Positions 17,198-27,800 of a stretch of 64,000 nucleotides of DNA are shown here, in pieces. Position numbers and translations under genes: made by a program. This stretch comes from Bin55 sp009840545. GTDB taxonomy: Bacteria; Pseudomonadota; Gammaproteobacteria; Pseudomonadales; Azotimanducaceae. The stretch lies in NCBI GenBank assembly GCA_965208815.1, contig OZ242357.1, positions 2,728,001 through 2,792,000 of the forward strand, given 5' to 3'. The notes beneath the pieces were generated by a model. The model had not been told where the DNA came from. It did not search any database and saw only the letters and a program-made list of their open reading frames with translations. The first letter of the stretch is position 1. Each line of letters begins with the position of its first letter.

Positions 17198-20100
17198 CTA
17201 CTTCGCAACTGTCGTTATTCTTCGAGGGCGAGAGTTCCCATAGATTTCGGGTGAGTACATCGCTTCTGCATGTGCCGGACGTGCATTGAATTCTCCTGTC
17301 GAAATCACGCGACCCGACCAATAGAGCCGATAGCGACCCGAAGGCAGAAAGTCGCTCGCAAATCTAACGTTTTCGTTGCGTATTTGGCGATTGTAGAAAC
17401 CCCATCGAGATGAACCCAAGATATTCCAATCCTCCTGGATGTCTCCCGGTACGAGTTTGCCAAACAAGTCAAGCGTAGGCCGGACCTCGCGGACATTAGT
17501 TTTGGCAAGTCGAAAGTTAATGGGTTTCAAAAATCCTGGAACCGGATCATCGACAATCACAAAATCTCGCTGGTCGCGTATATCAAGGTAGAGGCCCACA
17601 TGAACAACATCACCCATCTGCAATAAATGAGAGTTGTTCAGTTCCTCCCACCGATCGCCATTCTTTACCCAGTAGGCCTTGCTAACGTCTATTCCTAGGT
17701 TTTCCCGTTCAGTCTGAATTTCGCTAGATTCATACTGCAGAGTTGTTTTGTAGTAAAACCTTGAGTTCCCAGTTTTGCGAAGAAACAGTTCCGCTGGCTT
17801 CCCAAACAAGATCGGCCCCAAACCTAAAGAAAACATAGACGAATGATCGTTCGGAAGTAAATTATTGTGGCGTTCGAATTGAATCTGGCCCACAGATTCG
17901 TCCATAACCAGATCGACTTCCACTTCGATGTCATCGGTATCGGTTTCAAAGTTTTCAACATACTCAATGACGGCACTCAAGCAAAAAGCAGACTCGTGCG
18001 GATTGGTTCTATATTTCTGGAGATTCCATTCAAAGACTATTCCGCGGACCAATGCAGCAATTTTTTCTTCAGACACGAGTTGCTTTCCTGCCCGACTAGC
18101 TCGAACAAATGCCGAAACTGCACTACACGTCGTTTTTAGCGTGCTCGACAATGTGTAGTTTCGTCTAGCTACAGAATCGTGATGAATGAGTGCCCTGTCA
18201 CCCTGGATTCCTATGGCGTTTGTCAGTCTGGTTGCCATCGGTGCGAGCTTGTCTTCTGAAATGTCGAGCTGCACTGCGGCTTCGAGCGTTTGAGCTATTG
18301 CAAAGAGATTGGCATTGGTGCTCTCCTCGTAGAGTCTCGACACCAGTTTCCAATTCCCCTGCTGGTGCTGCACCAGAGCATTTGCAACTGTCAGTACCAA
18401 TGAGGACCCAGCCGTCTTGTCCCATCGCAGGTGGTCAGGTAGCAGATACAAGCCTTGATTTTCAAGATATCCAAGCAATTCTGAAAGGACGGTTGGTGGA
18501 ATTTCATGACCAGCATCCGACAACCATGAGAACGCCAATGCTGTATACGCCGATAGGTAAGGGTCAGTGTTTTCAGGTTGACCGCTCCAATAACCAAAAC
18601 CCCCACTATTGGCCTGAAAGTCAACGGCGGATTGCAAGATGTCTCGAATGAAGTTGTTTGCGCCTTTCCAGCTGACATTCATGCGTTCTTTAAGTCGAGA
18701 ATATTGGGCTGCAACTACTGCGGAGCTCAACTTTTGTTCCCAACACTGATAGGGGTAGTCGCGCACCTGTGCTATCCGTTCTTCCGTAGCATTGATCAGA
18801 GTAGGTGTGGCGTGAATGCTTAAAGACCCTGTTCCTTCCTTAATGTCGAAGGGAATCTCTACCCGCTCCGACACTACTTCTTCTGTCGATGTGCCATAAA
18901 TCGAACTAACAAAGTACGCTGTACTTCGATGAACAGGAACATGCTGTTCCAGAGAATCGAGAAACTCATCGGAGGAAGCCGACGCGAGAAGCCGAATCGA
19001 ACCGACAGAGGTTTCGTTGCCGTCTTGTAGTTCGGCTTTGGTTGGAGCAGAGACCAACTTGCGTTCAAACGGGTCAAGAGCTATCAATTCTGCGTGTGAA
19101 TAAGGTTCAACGTCGCCTGCAACCACTATCTCAACCGAAACTTCGCGATTCGAATCGGAACGGTTCAATATGGAGAAACTTGCATCAAAAATGTCTCCAT
19201 CAGTGACCAGATTCGGTAACACCGGTCGAATTTCAATTGCGCGGTTTGTCCTGATAGCCGTTTCACTAAATCCAAATCGATCGGAGGGCGTAGCGGCTAC
19301 AACAATGATCCTCCATTCTGTTAGTCGGTCCCCCACTTCGAATTCAAAACTGGCGTTTCCATCTCCATCGACTTCAACGATTGGCAACCATAGACTTGTT
19401 AAATCCTGGTTTGACCGTGGATTTGGTTCATCGAAAGGTGCACTATCCTCGACTCTCGCATAGCTGTAGTTCCATTCATCAGATAGCATCCAATGGGACT
19501 CGACATCGATATCCCTTTCCGCAAAAAATCCTAGAAGCGGATCGTAGTGCTTCATTCCCTTCCGTGACATCTCGAGAACCCCTTGATCTACAACCGCAAC
19601 TGCTAGTTCAATTGGACTGGAGGCGTCATCTAAGGCTTCGACTTTGACTTTCACTCGATCCCCTGGCTCATATACTTCATTGTCGGTGGAAATTTCCAGC
19701 TTCAGCGGCTCGATTGAATTGGCTACCCGCAGCTCTACAGATCGAGTCCACGAGTTTGGAAATGCAGTTCGGTCAACTGACGTAACTAATGCTCTTGGCT
19801 TCTCCTTCGAATTGACTGTTGTCAGCGTAACGGACGCACGGACTGTGGGAGCGAATTTTTGCTGAATTGGAATGTCGATGACTTCCAGAGGGCCACGTAG
19901 TTCAGTTACCCAGTGTTGAAGGATGCCAAGTCGTTCAATGGTAATCAGAGCCATCGAGCCTGGAAATGAATGTTCGAGAACAAGCGAAGCAATCTCGCCA
20001 CTTCTAAACTCCCTACTCTCCAATTCACTCTTGTTTGAGAATCGAACGTACTCACGCTGTTCGCTTTTCTGTACATGGGTCTGACCGCTAACGTATATCC

Positions 20101-22678
20101 GTCGAATCGCTTCTTGGGTTCCTTGGTCTGAGGTGTTGATCGCTGCGACTGCTTGATATAACCCGGGATGCTCTGGAATCAGCGCGCAAGACTTTGGTTC
20201 ATCGTTCACAGCTAGTTCACAAGAATGGACCAAAGTTCTGGATTCTGGCCCGTAGCTGCTTTCAGCGGTGACACGAAAGTACTGCAGCATAATCGGCAGA
20301 TCATTCTTTGGCTCGCCGTCCGGTCCAACGACTATGGCTTCGACGGATAGCGCTTTACCCACTTCCTCGATTGAACCACTGTGGTAGATACCTACGAATC
20401 TGTTCGAACCCCGATACTCAACACGCTTAAAGTCCCAAATGATTTCTCCACTGTCTTCCTGTACACCCAACGAAACGGTCAATGTCCCAAACAGAACTCT
20501 ATTCGCGTCCAAGTTGAGAGATGCTTCGAATTCACCTCTACTGTCCGTCCGATTGCCATCAGTCTGAAAATTGTCTAATTCCCACGATGGACGCCACCCA
20601 CTTGACGATGGAAAAGTGAATTTCTTGGTTTGTGGATGTTGAGAAAAGAATCTCTTGCCTCTCAACGAGGCTTCAATTGACACGGGAGCATCACCATAGG
20701 GACTTCCCGAAATCAATTCAGATTTGCTATGAACTAAGAGCTTGTCTCCACGCTCATACACATCCTGGTTGAGCTTGTTTGTTACCCCCCGTATTGTCGC
20801 TGGGTCGAAATCCAATACTTCAATGTCAAATGCATGCCAACGCTCATAACCAAACCGCAAATACCTCCTTTCCGTATCCCAAATAGCTTGAATTTCTTCT
20901 CCCTTGTCCACCACCAGTACAAAGTTCAACTTTCCGGCAAAAGACTTTGGAATTTTGAACTCTCCAGCAAAAGCACCAACGTCGTTTAGTTCGATGCCAT
21001 TCTCGTGATAGATCAACTCTTCTCCTCGTCCGTACGCAAGAAGATGAAAACGTGTGTCCTTGATCAGGCGCAATCCATCGTCGACTTGCTCTCGCACATA
21101 TATCTTGTACTGAATGTCTTGGCCGGGGCGGTAGATTCCCTGTGCGGTATGTCCCCAAACGGACAAGTGAAGATCTTTAGCCCAGCCGTAACCCCAGTCG
21201 TCGACATGGGTGTAGCCATTCAATGGCAGGACTGAAAATCCCTCCGATTCTTCAATCCTCAACGAGTATTCTGAATCGAAGAAACCTAAACAGTCTTCGT
21301 CTTTAAATTCATCAGCCCTTAATTGGCGCTTTTCAGCGTCGGCAACTGTCGGCAATTCGATTCTGCCAGGCAATTTCGCAATGCCCTGACTATCCGTTGA
21401 GACATGTGCATGCGGAGTCTGTAAAGAACCTGACAAACTGACAAGTGAGACAGGAACATTCGGAACCACCTCCCCAGTCTCAAGGTCTGTAAGCCACACG
21501 ATAGAGGACGAATACCCAATTCGTGCCCAGACGTTGTAGGATGTCAATTGGCCCACAATGCAACTGGAGTCCGGATCTTCGCCATACCGGCGAATTGCTG
21601 TGGGCTCCACTACAGCAACAAACGGAGCACTCCGCTCCAGTAGCAAATCACTGAAATCCAAAGTGGTCGGAATAGTTTGGTCTACGACTACACTTAGCCG
21701 CTGGCGTTTTTCCTCTAATGACCAACGGGCTTCAGTCTTCTGCTGACTGAAGAGACGCAGGTTCAAATTGCGAAGATTCGCAACTTCTACGGGTAAATCA
21801 GCACCAGCATTTGCATTCATTACGGCCAAGGGATAACGGGCGATTAGCCTTGGTTTAAGATGCCCCGTGCGGAATTCAATTTCCATTGGGTTTCGTAGTT
21901 GACGACCAAACACGTCCTTGATCGGCGAAGAGCCAATATGTAACGTGTAGGTCGTATTCCCGTTCAGGCGATAGCCTAGCCAGATCTTGTTGAAGTTGTC
22001 TTCCTCGGCGAATAATAGGCTGCGTCCACCAAATCGACTGAATTGGGAAACGAACACCAAACCATCCCTCCTACCAAACTGAAATGGAAATACAGTAAAC
22101 CGAGACTGGACATGTACGGTTCGATCGGAAATTGGGATCTCTGGTGTAATGGAAGTTCCAGATCGAACTCCGCTAGAAATCGCTGGTCCGCTGAACAACA
22201 AGGTGATTCCTCTTTCGGGGTCGCAACCGTGCAATTGTTTCGATTCCCTCTTAGGTTCATCAATAAAGTATTTCTTAAACGCCCCTTCGCTGTCGATGCA
22301 CTCCAATCCGATAATTTCAAAGCTCGAGAACGCCTCAACACTAACAATTTGTATTGATTCCGTGGTGGGTTCGGATGCAAAAATCGACTTTGCACCTGAG
22401 GCCATCTCCAGTAAGTAGGAAGTGTCTGTCTTGAGTGGTTTCGTTGCTTCTACCAACCAATCCTTGGACGCAAAATCTGCTATTCCCTTCAAATAGTGAT
22501 CGAGGTCAATTCCCTCACCCCTAATTGACTCGAGAATTTCTTCTTCATCGCGGCGACTTACAGGACTCCAAGATCCATTGTCGTCTTGGCGAAAGAAGCG
22601 TGCGCCATCCCGTGGACCAGGTGCAAATCGTGAATGGACCACGACCCTAACCGCTTGGACAGAACCAGATTGAACATT
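17198..22678 (-). CDS. alpha-2-macroglobulin family protein, copy B, C-terminal part (gene split by IS110)
   Basis: About 1826 residues of a second A2M paralog. It contains GRQLRNPMEIEFRTGHLKP, the MG segment WGHTAQGIYRPGQDIQYKIY, EVYEPGDRVKVKVE, the core RLTEWRIIVVAA, the thioester motif CWEQ (encoded at 18734-18745), the helical barrel LSAYTALAFSWLSDAGH and the terminal AEAMYSPEIYGNS. The true coding sequence begins at 22678 in NVQSGSVQAVRV; the frame stays open upstream only because it reads through the IS110 element. The N-terminus with signal peptide is at 24177-24683. Joining the two parts gives 5988 bases, 1996 codons. The gene lies 93 nt upstream of copy A, same strand. Probably a non-functional, recently broken gene. 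Confidence 0.92.
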   Translation of the reverse strand, partial: NVQSGSVQAVRVVVHSRFAPGPRDGARFFRQDDNGSWSPVSRRDEEEILESIRGEGIDLDHYLKGIADFASKDWLVEATKPLKTDTSYLLEMASGAKSIFASEPTTESIQIVSVEAFSSFEIIGLECIDSEGAFKKYFIDEPKRESKQLHGCDPERGITLLFSGPAISSGVRSGTSITPEIPISDRTVHVQSRFTVFPFQFGRRDGLVFVSQFSRFGGRSLLFAEEDNFNKIWLGYRLNGNTTYTLHIGSSPIKDVFGRQLRNPMEIEFRTGHLKPRLIARYPLAVMNANAGADLPVEVANLRNLNLRLFSQQKTEARWSLEEKRQRLSVVVDQTIPTTLDFSDLLLERSAPFVAVVEPTAIRRYGEDPDSSCIVGQLTSYNVWARIGYSSSIVWLTDLETGEVVPNVPVSLVSLSGSLQTPHAHVSTDSQGIAKLPGRIELPTVADAEKRQLRADEFKDEDCLGFFDSEYSLRIEESEGFSVLPLNGYTHVDDWGYGWAKDLHLSVWGHTAQGIYRPGQDIQYKIYVREQVDDGLRLIKDTRFHLLAYGRGEELIYHENGIELNDVGAFAGEFKIPKSFAGKLNFVLVVDKGEEIQAIWDTERRYLRFGYERWHAFDIEVLDFDPATIRGVTNKLNQDVYERGDKLLVHSKSELISGSPYGDAPVSIEASLRGKRFFSQHPQTKKFTFPSSSGWRPSWELDNFQTDGNRTDSRGEFEASLNLDANRVLFGTLTVSLGVQEDSGEIIWDFKRVEYRGSNRFVGIYHSGSIEEVGKALSVEAIVVGPDGEPKNDLPIMLQYFRVTAESSYGPESRTLVHSCELAVNDEPKSCALIPEHPGLYQAVAAINTSDQGTQEAIRRIYVSGQTHVQKSEQREYVRFSNKSELESREFRSGEIASLVLEHSFPGSMALITIERLGILQHWVTELRGPLEVIDIPIQQKFAPTVRASVTLTTVNSKEKPRALVTSVDRTAFPNSWTRSVELRVANSIEPLKLEISTDNEVYEPGDRVKVKVEALDDASSPIELAVAVVDQGVLEMSRKGMKHYDPLLGFFAERDIDVESHWMLSDEWNYSYARVEDSAPFDEPNPRSNQDLTSLWLPIVEVDGDGNASFEFEVGDRLTEWRIIVVAATPSDRFGFSETAIRTNRAIEIRPVLPNLVTDGDIFDASFSILNRSDSNREVSVEIVVAGDVEPYSHAELIALDPFERKLVSAPTKAELQDGNETSVGSIRLLASASSDEFLDSLEQHVPVHRSTAYFVSSIYGTSTEEVVSERVEIPFDIKEGTGSLSIHATPTLINATEERIAQVRDYPYQCWEQKLSSAVVAAQYSRLKERMNVSWKGANNFIRDILQSAVDFQANSGGFGYWSGQPENTDPYLSAYTALAFSWLSDAGHEIPPTVLSELLGYLENQGLYLLPDHLRWDKTAGSSLVLTVANALVQHQQGNWKLVSRLYEESTNANLFAIAQTLEAAVQLDISEDKLAPMATRLTNAIGIQGDRALIHHDSVARRNYTLSSTLKTTCSAVSAFVRASRAGKQLVSEEKIAALVRGIVFEWNLQKYRTNPHESAFCLSAVIEYVENFETDTDDIEVEVDLVMDESVGQIQFERHNNLLPNDHSSMFSLGLGPILFGKPAELFLRKTGNSRFYYKTTLQYESSEIQTERENLGIDVSKAYWVKNGDRWEELNNSHLLQMGDVVHVGLYLDIRDQRDFVIVDDPVPGFLKPINFRLAKTNVREVRPTLDLFGKLVPGDIQEDWNILGSSRWGFYNRQIRNENVRFASDFLPSGRYRLYWSGRVISTGEFNARPAHAEAMYSPEIYGNSRPRRITTVAK

Positions 22679-22692
22679 TGCTATGTCTTGAC

Positions 22693-22946
22693 CATGCTCG
22701 ACCACTCCCAAAATTGTAGATTGGTTTGTTCTCTCTGCAAACATTGAAGAAAGGAACGGCGCGGATTGAAATGGACCATGTCCGACTCTGCTATACGTGG
22801 GTTGGCTACCACAGAATGGTGTTGCTTCATGGGCTTGCCTCCGTCTAAGTTCGTGGGTCCGCAACGTCGCGAGGACGGCGCGCCACAAAAATGTATCGAG
22901 GATTCCCGCATGGTTCCGGCCGTTCCTTTCCTCTCCGTTTGATTGT
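22693..22946 (-). ncRNA. predicted bridge/seeker RNA region of the IS110-type element
   Basis: About 254 bases downstream of the transposase stop and inside the right-end repeat encode no protein. IS110-family elements use a structured non-coding RNA to choose target sites; in the IS1111 subgroup it is located after the transposase gene, as this gap is. I did not fold it, and its exact ends are unknown. Confidence 0.4.
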
Positions 22947-24101
22947 TTAGTCGTTCGACACCGCAAGCGGCATTTCGTGGCACGCAATGTCCCACACGTA
23001 GCCGGCGAGCTCGCGTGCAATCGCCGTGACCACGGTCTTGACGTTCTTGCCCTTTCGCTGCATGGCATGGTAGCGATGGCACAGTCGTCGCTGTGCCGCC
23101 CAGGATCGGTCCTTGGCGTAGGTCGACGCTTCCGCCGACTTGCGCTGCATGTGCATCGTCTCGCGAGCGGGAAACCGATAGGTCCACGCACCCTCCACCA
23201 AGAGTCGTCGAGCTGTCCGGTTGCCCGTCTTCGTGATGGCTCCCCGGCGACGTCTCCCTCCGCTGCTGTGCTCGCTGGGAACTAGCCCCAGATAGGCCAT
23301 GAAATGTCGAGCCGAACCGAATCTTCGCAGGTCGCCGAGTTCCGCGAGCAGCGTCACCGCCGAGAGGTGATCCACTCCGCGAAGAGCTCTCAAGGATCCC
23401 ACCAGCGGACCGAGCTTCCAGGTCGTCGTCTCGCGAACGATGTCCTCCTCGACCTCCTTCTGACGCCTTTCCAGATCCTCCAGCGCGTTCAGCAGACCGC
23501 TCAGTGTCAGTTGATGCGCCCGCTGCTCGAACTTGAGGTCTCTCATCCAGGATCGATGCTTCATCGTGTAGGACGTGGCGCTCCACACGCGCTCCTGACG
23601 CAGCAGGAAATGAGAGAGACGCTGGCGCTGGCGTTTCACTTCCTCCTTCAAGTCCATGCGCAATCGAACCAGATCTCTTATGGCCTCCTGCGCGGGATCG
23701 GGAACCCACAGCGGCTCGAGATAGTCCATGGAGGACAGACGAGCCAGTTCCCGAGCGTCGCGACGGTCCGTCTTGACCCGATCGCCACTGCGTTTCGGTA
23801 TCGATGTCGGCGCGACGAGGTCGCATTGAAATCCCATGGTCCGCAGACGTCGCAGGAGACCAAATCCGCAGGGTCCCGCTTCGTAGACGAAATGAAGATT
23901 CGTTCCGTAGTCCCGCTTCAAGCGCTCCACGAGCCGAGACACCGCTTTTGTCGTATTGGAAATCTCCCCTCGATCCTCCACCCGAATCGAGGTCGATTCT
24001 CCCCGCTCCGCGACCGCCACGGCAATCGTCGACTTGTGCACATCGAGACCCACGAAAGTTCGCGAACGACGTCGTGGTCGCTCCTGGTCTGCTTCGTTCA
24101 T
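22947..24101 (-). CDS. IS110-family transposase (IS1111-like)
   Basis: A 384-aa DEDD transposase. The RuvC-like N-terminal domain shows VGLDVHKSTIAVAVAE with the first Asp, the Glu in FVYEAGPCG, and the pair of Asp in DRVKTDRRDARELA. A coiled linker follows (LRMDLKEEVKRQRQRLSHFL), then the C-terminal Tnp_20 domain with LRALRGVDHLSAVTLLAELGD and SSGGRRRRGAITKTGN, where the conserved serine sits. Length and frame are normal, so it may be active. Long antisense frames across this gene are artefacts of its base composition. Confidence 0.95.
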   Translation of the reverse strand: MNEADQERPRRRSRTFVGLDVHKSTIAVAVAERGESTSIRVEDRGEISNTTKAVSRLVERLKRDYGTNLHFVYEAGPCGFGLLRRLRTMGFQCDLVAPTSIPKRSGDRVKTDRRDARELARLSSMDYLEPLWVPDPAQEAIRDLVRLRMDLKEEVKRQRQRLSHFLLRQERVWSATSYTMKHRSWMRDLKFEQRAHQLTLSGLLNALEDLERRQKEVEEDIVRETTTWKLGPLVGSLRALRGVDHLSAVTLLAELGDLRRFGSARHFMAYLGLVPSEHSSGGRRRRGAITKTGNRTARRLLVEGAWTYRFPARETMHMQRKSAEASTYAKDRSWAAQRRLCHRYHAMQRKGKNVKTVVTAIARELAGYVWDIACHEMPLAVSND

Positions 24102-24143
24102 GTGACCTGTTCTCCGTTTTCATTGGAAGCTCGCTGCTTCTCG

Positions 24144-24683
24144 TCATCTTACGGGCGAGCAAGTCAAGACATAGCGTCTAATTTGTAGCTTCTCCAGTAC
24201 TGTACCCAGCGACATTGGCTGTGTGAACCGCACCGAGAAAATCGGTTGCGTTGGGCTTCTCCAATAGTTGAAGGAGCCATGCACCCCTAGAGATGCAGTT
24301 CGGAATGTGTATTCGGCAGTTTCAGCGAGACTAGAACCATCGAGAGACTCGATTGAAGTACCAATGGAAATAACGTATGTCGTTGTATCCCGCAAATATC
24401 TAATGTGAGAACATGTCAGTTGACTCGTGGTTGTCCACCTCCAGTCGCACGAAAGGGACGGTTTGATTTGAACAGGAACTTCGCGCAGATCCTTGTCAGT
24501 TTGACCAAAAGCAACCATCTGCTTGTTGAACTCGATGCTGATTTCACCGCGTGTAGTCGGAACTTCCCCGCCTGATGGAGTAACACTAACAATTTCCAGC
24601 TGATCGCCCCCATTCTCACACCATGCCACCGATCCAGATAGGAGAAGGGACAAAATACAAAAGAATCGAAACTTATAAACCAT
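24144..24683 (-). CDS. alpha-2-macroglobulin copy B, N-terminal part (gene split by IS110)
   Basis: A 179-aa frame with ATG at 24683 and a clear signal peptide (MVYKFRFFCILSLLLSGSVAW). It encodes the N-terminal Ig-like domain (VSVTPSGGEVPTTRGEISI, EFNKQMVAFGQTDKDL), almost identical in layout to copy C. Native sequence ends at 24177 (LEKLQIR); the last residues RYVLTCSPVR come from the IS110 end. The continuation NVQSGSVQ is at 22678. The gap to copy C upstream is 175 nt. Confidence 0.9.
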   Translation of the reverse strand: MVYKFRFFCILSLLLSGSVAWCENGGDQLEIVSVTPSGGEVPTTRGEISIEFNKQMVAFGQTDKDLREVPVQIKPSLSCDWRWTTTSQLTCSHIRYLRDTTTYVISIGTSIESLDGSSLAETAEYTFRTASLGVHGSFNYWRSPTQPIFSVRFTQPMSLGTVLEKLQIRRYVLTCSPVR

Positions 24684-24858
24684 CGATTTTTCCTAGCAAT
24701 TCCAGCAAGACTGCTCTTCTGCTGAAGGTAGCACATTTTGCTACGTTCAGAAGTAGACGATTCCCTTTATTGGTGCATTGCGTGCGTTTCTAGCAGAAGT
24801 TTAGAACAATCCTCATTCCCCATCTATGATGGCATTGAGAGGCCACTTGGTCCGAAAG

Positions 24859-27800
24859 CTAGTTCCGAGATACTGCGATTCTTTGAGGCCTTGAGTTGCC
24901 ATAGACTTCCGGTGAATACATAGCTTCAGCATGTGCTGGCCGAGCTAGGAACTCGCCTGTAGAAATCACACGCCCAGCCCAATTCAGTCGATATTGACCT
25001 GTCGGCAGGAAGTCGCTTGCAAACCTCACGCTATGGTTACCAATTTCGCGGTTGTAGAATCCCCATCGAGAAGTACCGAGCGAGTAGAAGTCTTCTAGAT
25101 CAGAGATTTGCGTGGAGAGAGGTGTTCTGCCTCTTTCTGACAGTAGCAATTCTCTTCTGTTGGTCTTTGCTAGGCGTAGATTTATAGGTTGCAGGAATCC
25201 CGGTACGGGATCATCGACGATCACAAAGTCACGTTGGTCTCGAATGTCAAGATAGAGTTCAACACGGACAACATCTCCTCTTCGTAACTGATGAGATTGT
25301 TCCAATTCCACCCACTCGTCTTCGTGTTTGATCCAGTAGGTCTTGCTGATGTCGATTCCAAAATTCTCTCTTTCGGTCTGAACTTCGGTCGGTTCGTATT
25401 GCATCGTAGCCTTGTAATAGAACCTGGAATCTCCTGATTGCTGCAACTCCAAATCTCCCGGCAATCCAACAAATTCGGGCTTTAGTGAGGTCAAAAATGT
25501 GTAGGATCTGTTACTTCCGTTTTGCTTGGTTGGTTGTTCGAATCGTGCTTGACCCCCTATCCCGTCCAAGACCAGATTAACGTCTACTACAAAGTCGTCA
25601 TCAACAGTCTCCATTGCTTCCGCATACTCCGATATCGCGACCAAGCAATACGAAGACTGATGAGGATTGGCCTTGAGTTTTTGGTGATTCCATTCGAACA
25701 AAACTCCTCGGACCAGTTCGGCAAGTTTCTCATCCGAAACAAGCTCTTTTCCTCGGCTGCGAGCTCTAACAAATGCGGAAATTGCACTGCATGTGGTTTT
25801 CAGAGTGCTCGAAAGCATGAAGTTTCGTCCGTTTACTGATCCGTGATGAATCAGTGCCCTGTCACCGGAAATTCCTATGCTGTTCTTCAATCTTGTTACC
25901 AAAGGCGCAACAAATTCATTTGGAGCGCTTAGAGAAATAGCGGCTTCGAGAGTCTGAGTAATTGAGAACAAATTTGGGCTCGGGTTCTCTTCGTAGAGTT
26001 TCCTAACCAGATCCAGGTCCGCCTTGCCGTGCTGTACAAGAGCGTTGGCAAGCATCAGTCTCAATGAAGGAACAACAGACTTGCTCCTGCTTAGGTAGTC
26101 AGGGATACGGTAAACGGTATATTCCTCTAGGTACTCAAGCAGTTTCTGCATGACTTCCTCGGGGACCTGATAGCCTGCATCCGTCAGCCACCTGAACGCA
26201 AGTGCTGTGTAGGCCGAAAGGTACAGATCAGAGTGACTGGACTCTCCCATCCAGTAGCCAAATCCTCCCAAATTGGGAGATTGATATTCGGCGGCAGATT
26301 TCAGTACATCTTCGATGTATTGACCCGCACTCTCCCAATCTACATTCATGTGCTGTTTCAATCGGGCATACTGAGCCGCAACAATCGCCGAACTAAGTTT
26401 TTGCTCCCAACATTGATATGGGTAGTCGCGTACCTGCGCTACTCGATCTTCAACAGTACCGATCAATGAAGGTGTAACTTGAACCTCTAGATAGCCGCTA
26501 CCATCTGTAATGTCGTGGGGAAACTCAATCGGTTCCGAAACCGTCTTCTTAGTCGATGTGCCGTAGAGCGAACTAACGAAATAGGGTCTGTTTGGATGTA
26601 CGGGAACCTCTTGCTCCAGTGCATCGGAATCTTTGCCTGCAGAAGCGGTCGCCAGAAACCTAATTTTCCCGCTTGGTGCATCCTTGTCATGAGACAATCG
26701 AGCAAGTGTTCTCGCTGACACTAGCCTTCGTTCAAATGGCCCCAACGAAATTGATTCGGAGTGCGAATACGGTACAGCATCGCCTTGTGCTTCAATCTCG
26801 ACCGAGACCTCTCGTTTCGAGTCCGTCCGATTCAATACAGAAAAACTGGCATCGAAGGCATCTCCGTCCGTTACCAAATTCGGCAAAACGGGACGGACTT
26901 CAACTCCAAGGTTTGTCTTGATGGATTTCTGACCCAGACCGAAATGTTCTGTCGTTGATGCAGCAACAACAATGATGTTCCATTCCGTAAGCCTGTCTCC
27001 AATTTTGAACTCAAAAGTCGCCTCTCCGTCATCATCTGTCTCGACATTCGGCATCCACAGACTTGTGAGATCTTTGTTGGATCTTGGACCCTGATCAAAT
27101 CCTTCTCTTGCAATGTAGCTACCGCTTATGACCCAATAGCCTTCACGTAGTAACCAGTAGCCTTCAACATCGATGTCCATGGTTTCCAAGAGCCCTTGAA
27201 TGGGGTCGAAATGGTCAATTCCCCTCTCAGACACTTCAAGTACGCCTTGATCCACGACGGCAACTGCCAATTCAGTAGCAGGAGGAGTTCGAGTTCCGGT
27301 TCGAGAATCTTGATTGACTTCGACCGAAACCCTAACGAATTCTCCAGGCTCGTAGATCTCTTTGTCTGTGGACACTTGAACATTCAACTGCCGAGTTGGA
27401 TCCTTAACTTTGAGGCGTACAGCCCGCCGCCATGAATTCGGAAACGACTGCTGATCGCTTTCGGCGACTAACGTTCCAGGCTTGTTGACGGAATTCGCAG
27501 TTGCGACCGTAACCATCACTCGGACGATGGGGGCGTAGTCCTGTCTAATGGGAATGTCAATTACATCGTGAGTTCCTTCCAATTCAGTAACCCACTGGTC
27601 GAGAATGCCCAGCCTCTCAACGGTAACCAGCGCCATCGACCCGGGCACTGAGTGTTCCACCACAAGAGATGCGAACTCTCCCGCGTGAAATAGTCGGTCT
27701 TCCAGTTCATGGTTATTCACAAAGTGCACATAGTCCTGCTCCCTAGCCGCAATTTCCCTCGCACGACCTTGAACATAGATTCTCTTGCTCGCCTCCTGAA

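Larger units (their letters stand above)
22679..24176 (-). mobile_element. IS110-family element, IS1111-like (about 1498 bp), inserted in A2M copy B
   Basis: Bounded by perfect 13-bp inverted repeats GCTATGTCTTGAC at 22680-22692 and its complement at 24163-24175. Inverted repeats close to the ends are a trait of the IS1111 subgroup. There is no clear target duplication; one A at the junction is ambiguous, as expected for this family. It encodes one DEDD transposase, with 75 bases before the gene and about 268 bases after it. GC content is visibly higher than in the surrounding A2M genes. Confidence 0.92.

Noticed and set aside
22679..23191. N-terminal 171 residues of the long open frame reading into A2M copy B
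   Set aside because: They are IS110 sequence read in the wrong frame; the A2M alignment starts only at NVQSGSVQ (22678).
22681..24188. 493-aa minus and 294-aa plus frames across the IS110 transposase
   Set aside because: Ser/Gly/Arg-rich shadow frames over a clear DEDD transposase.
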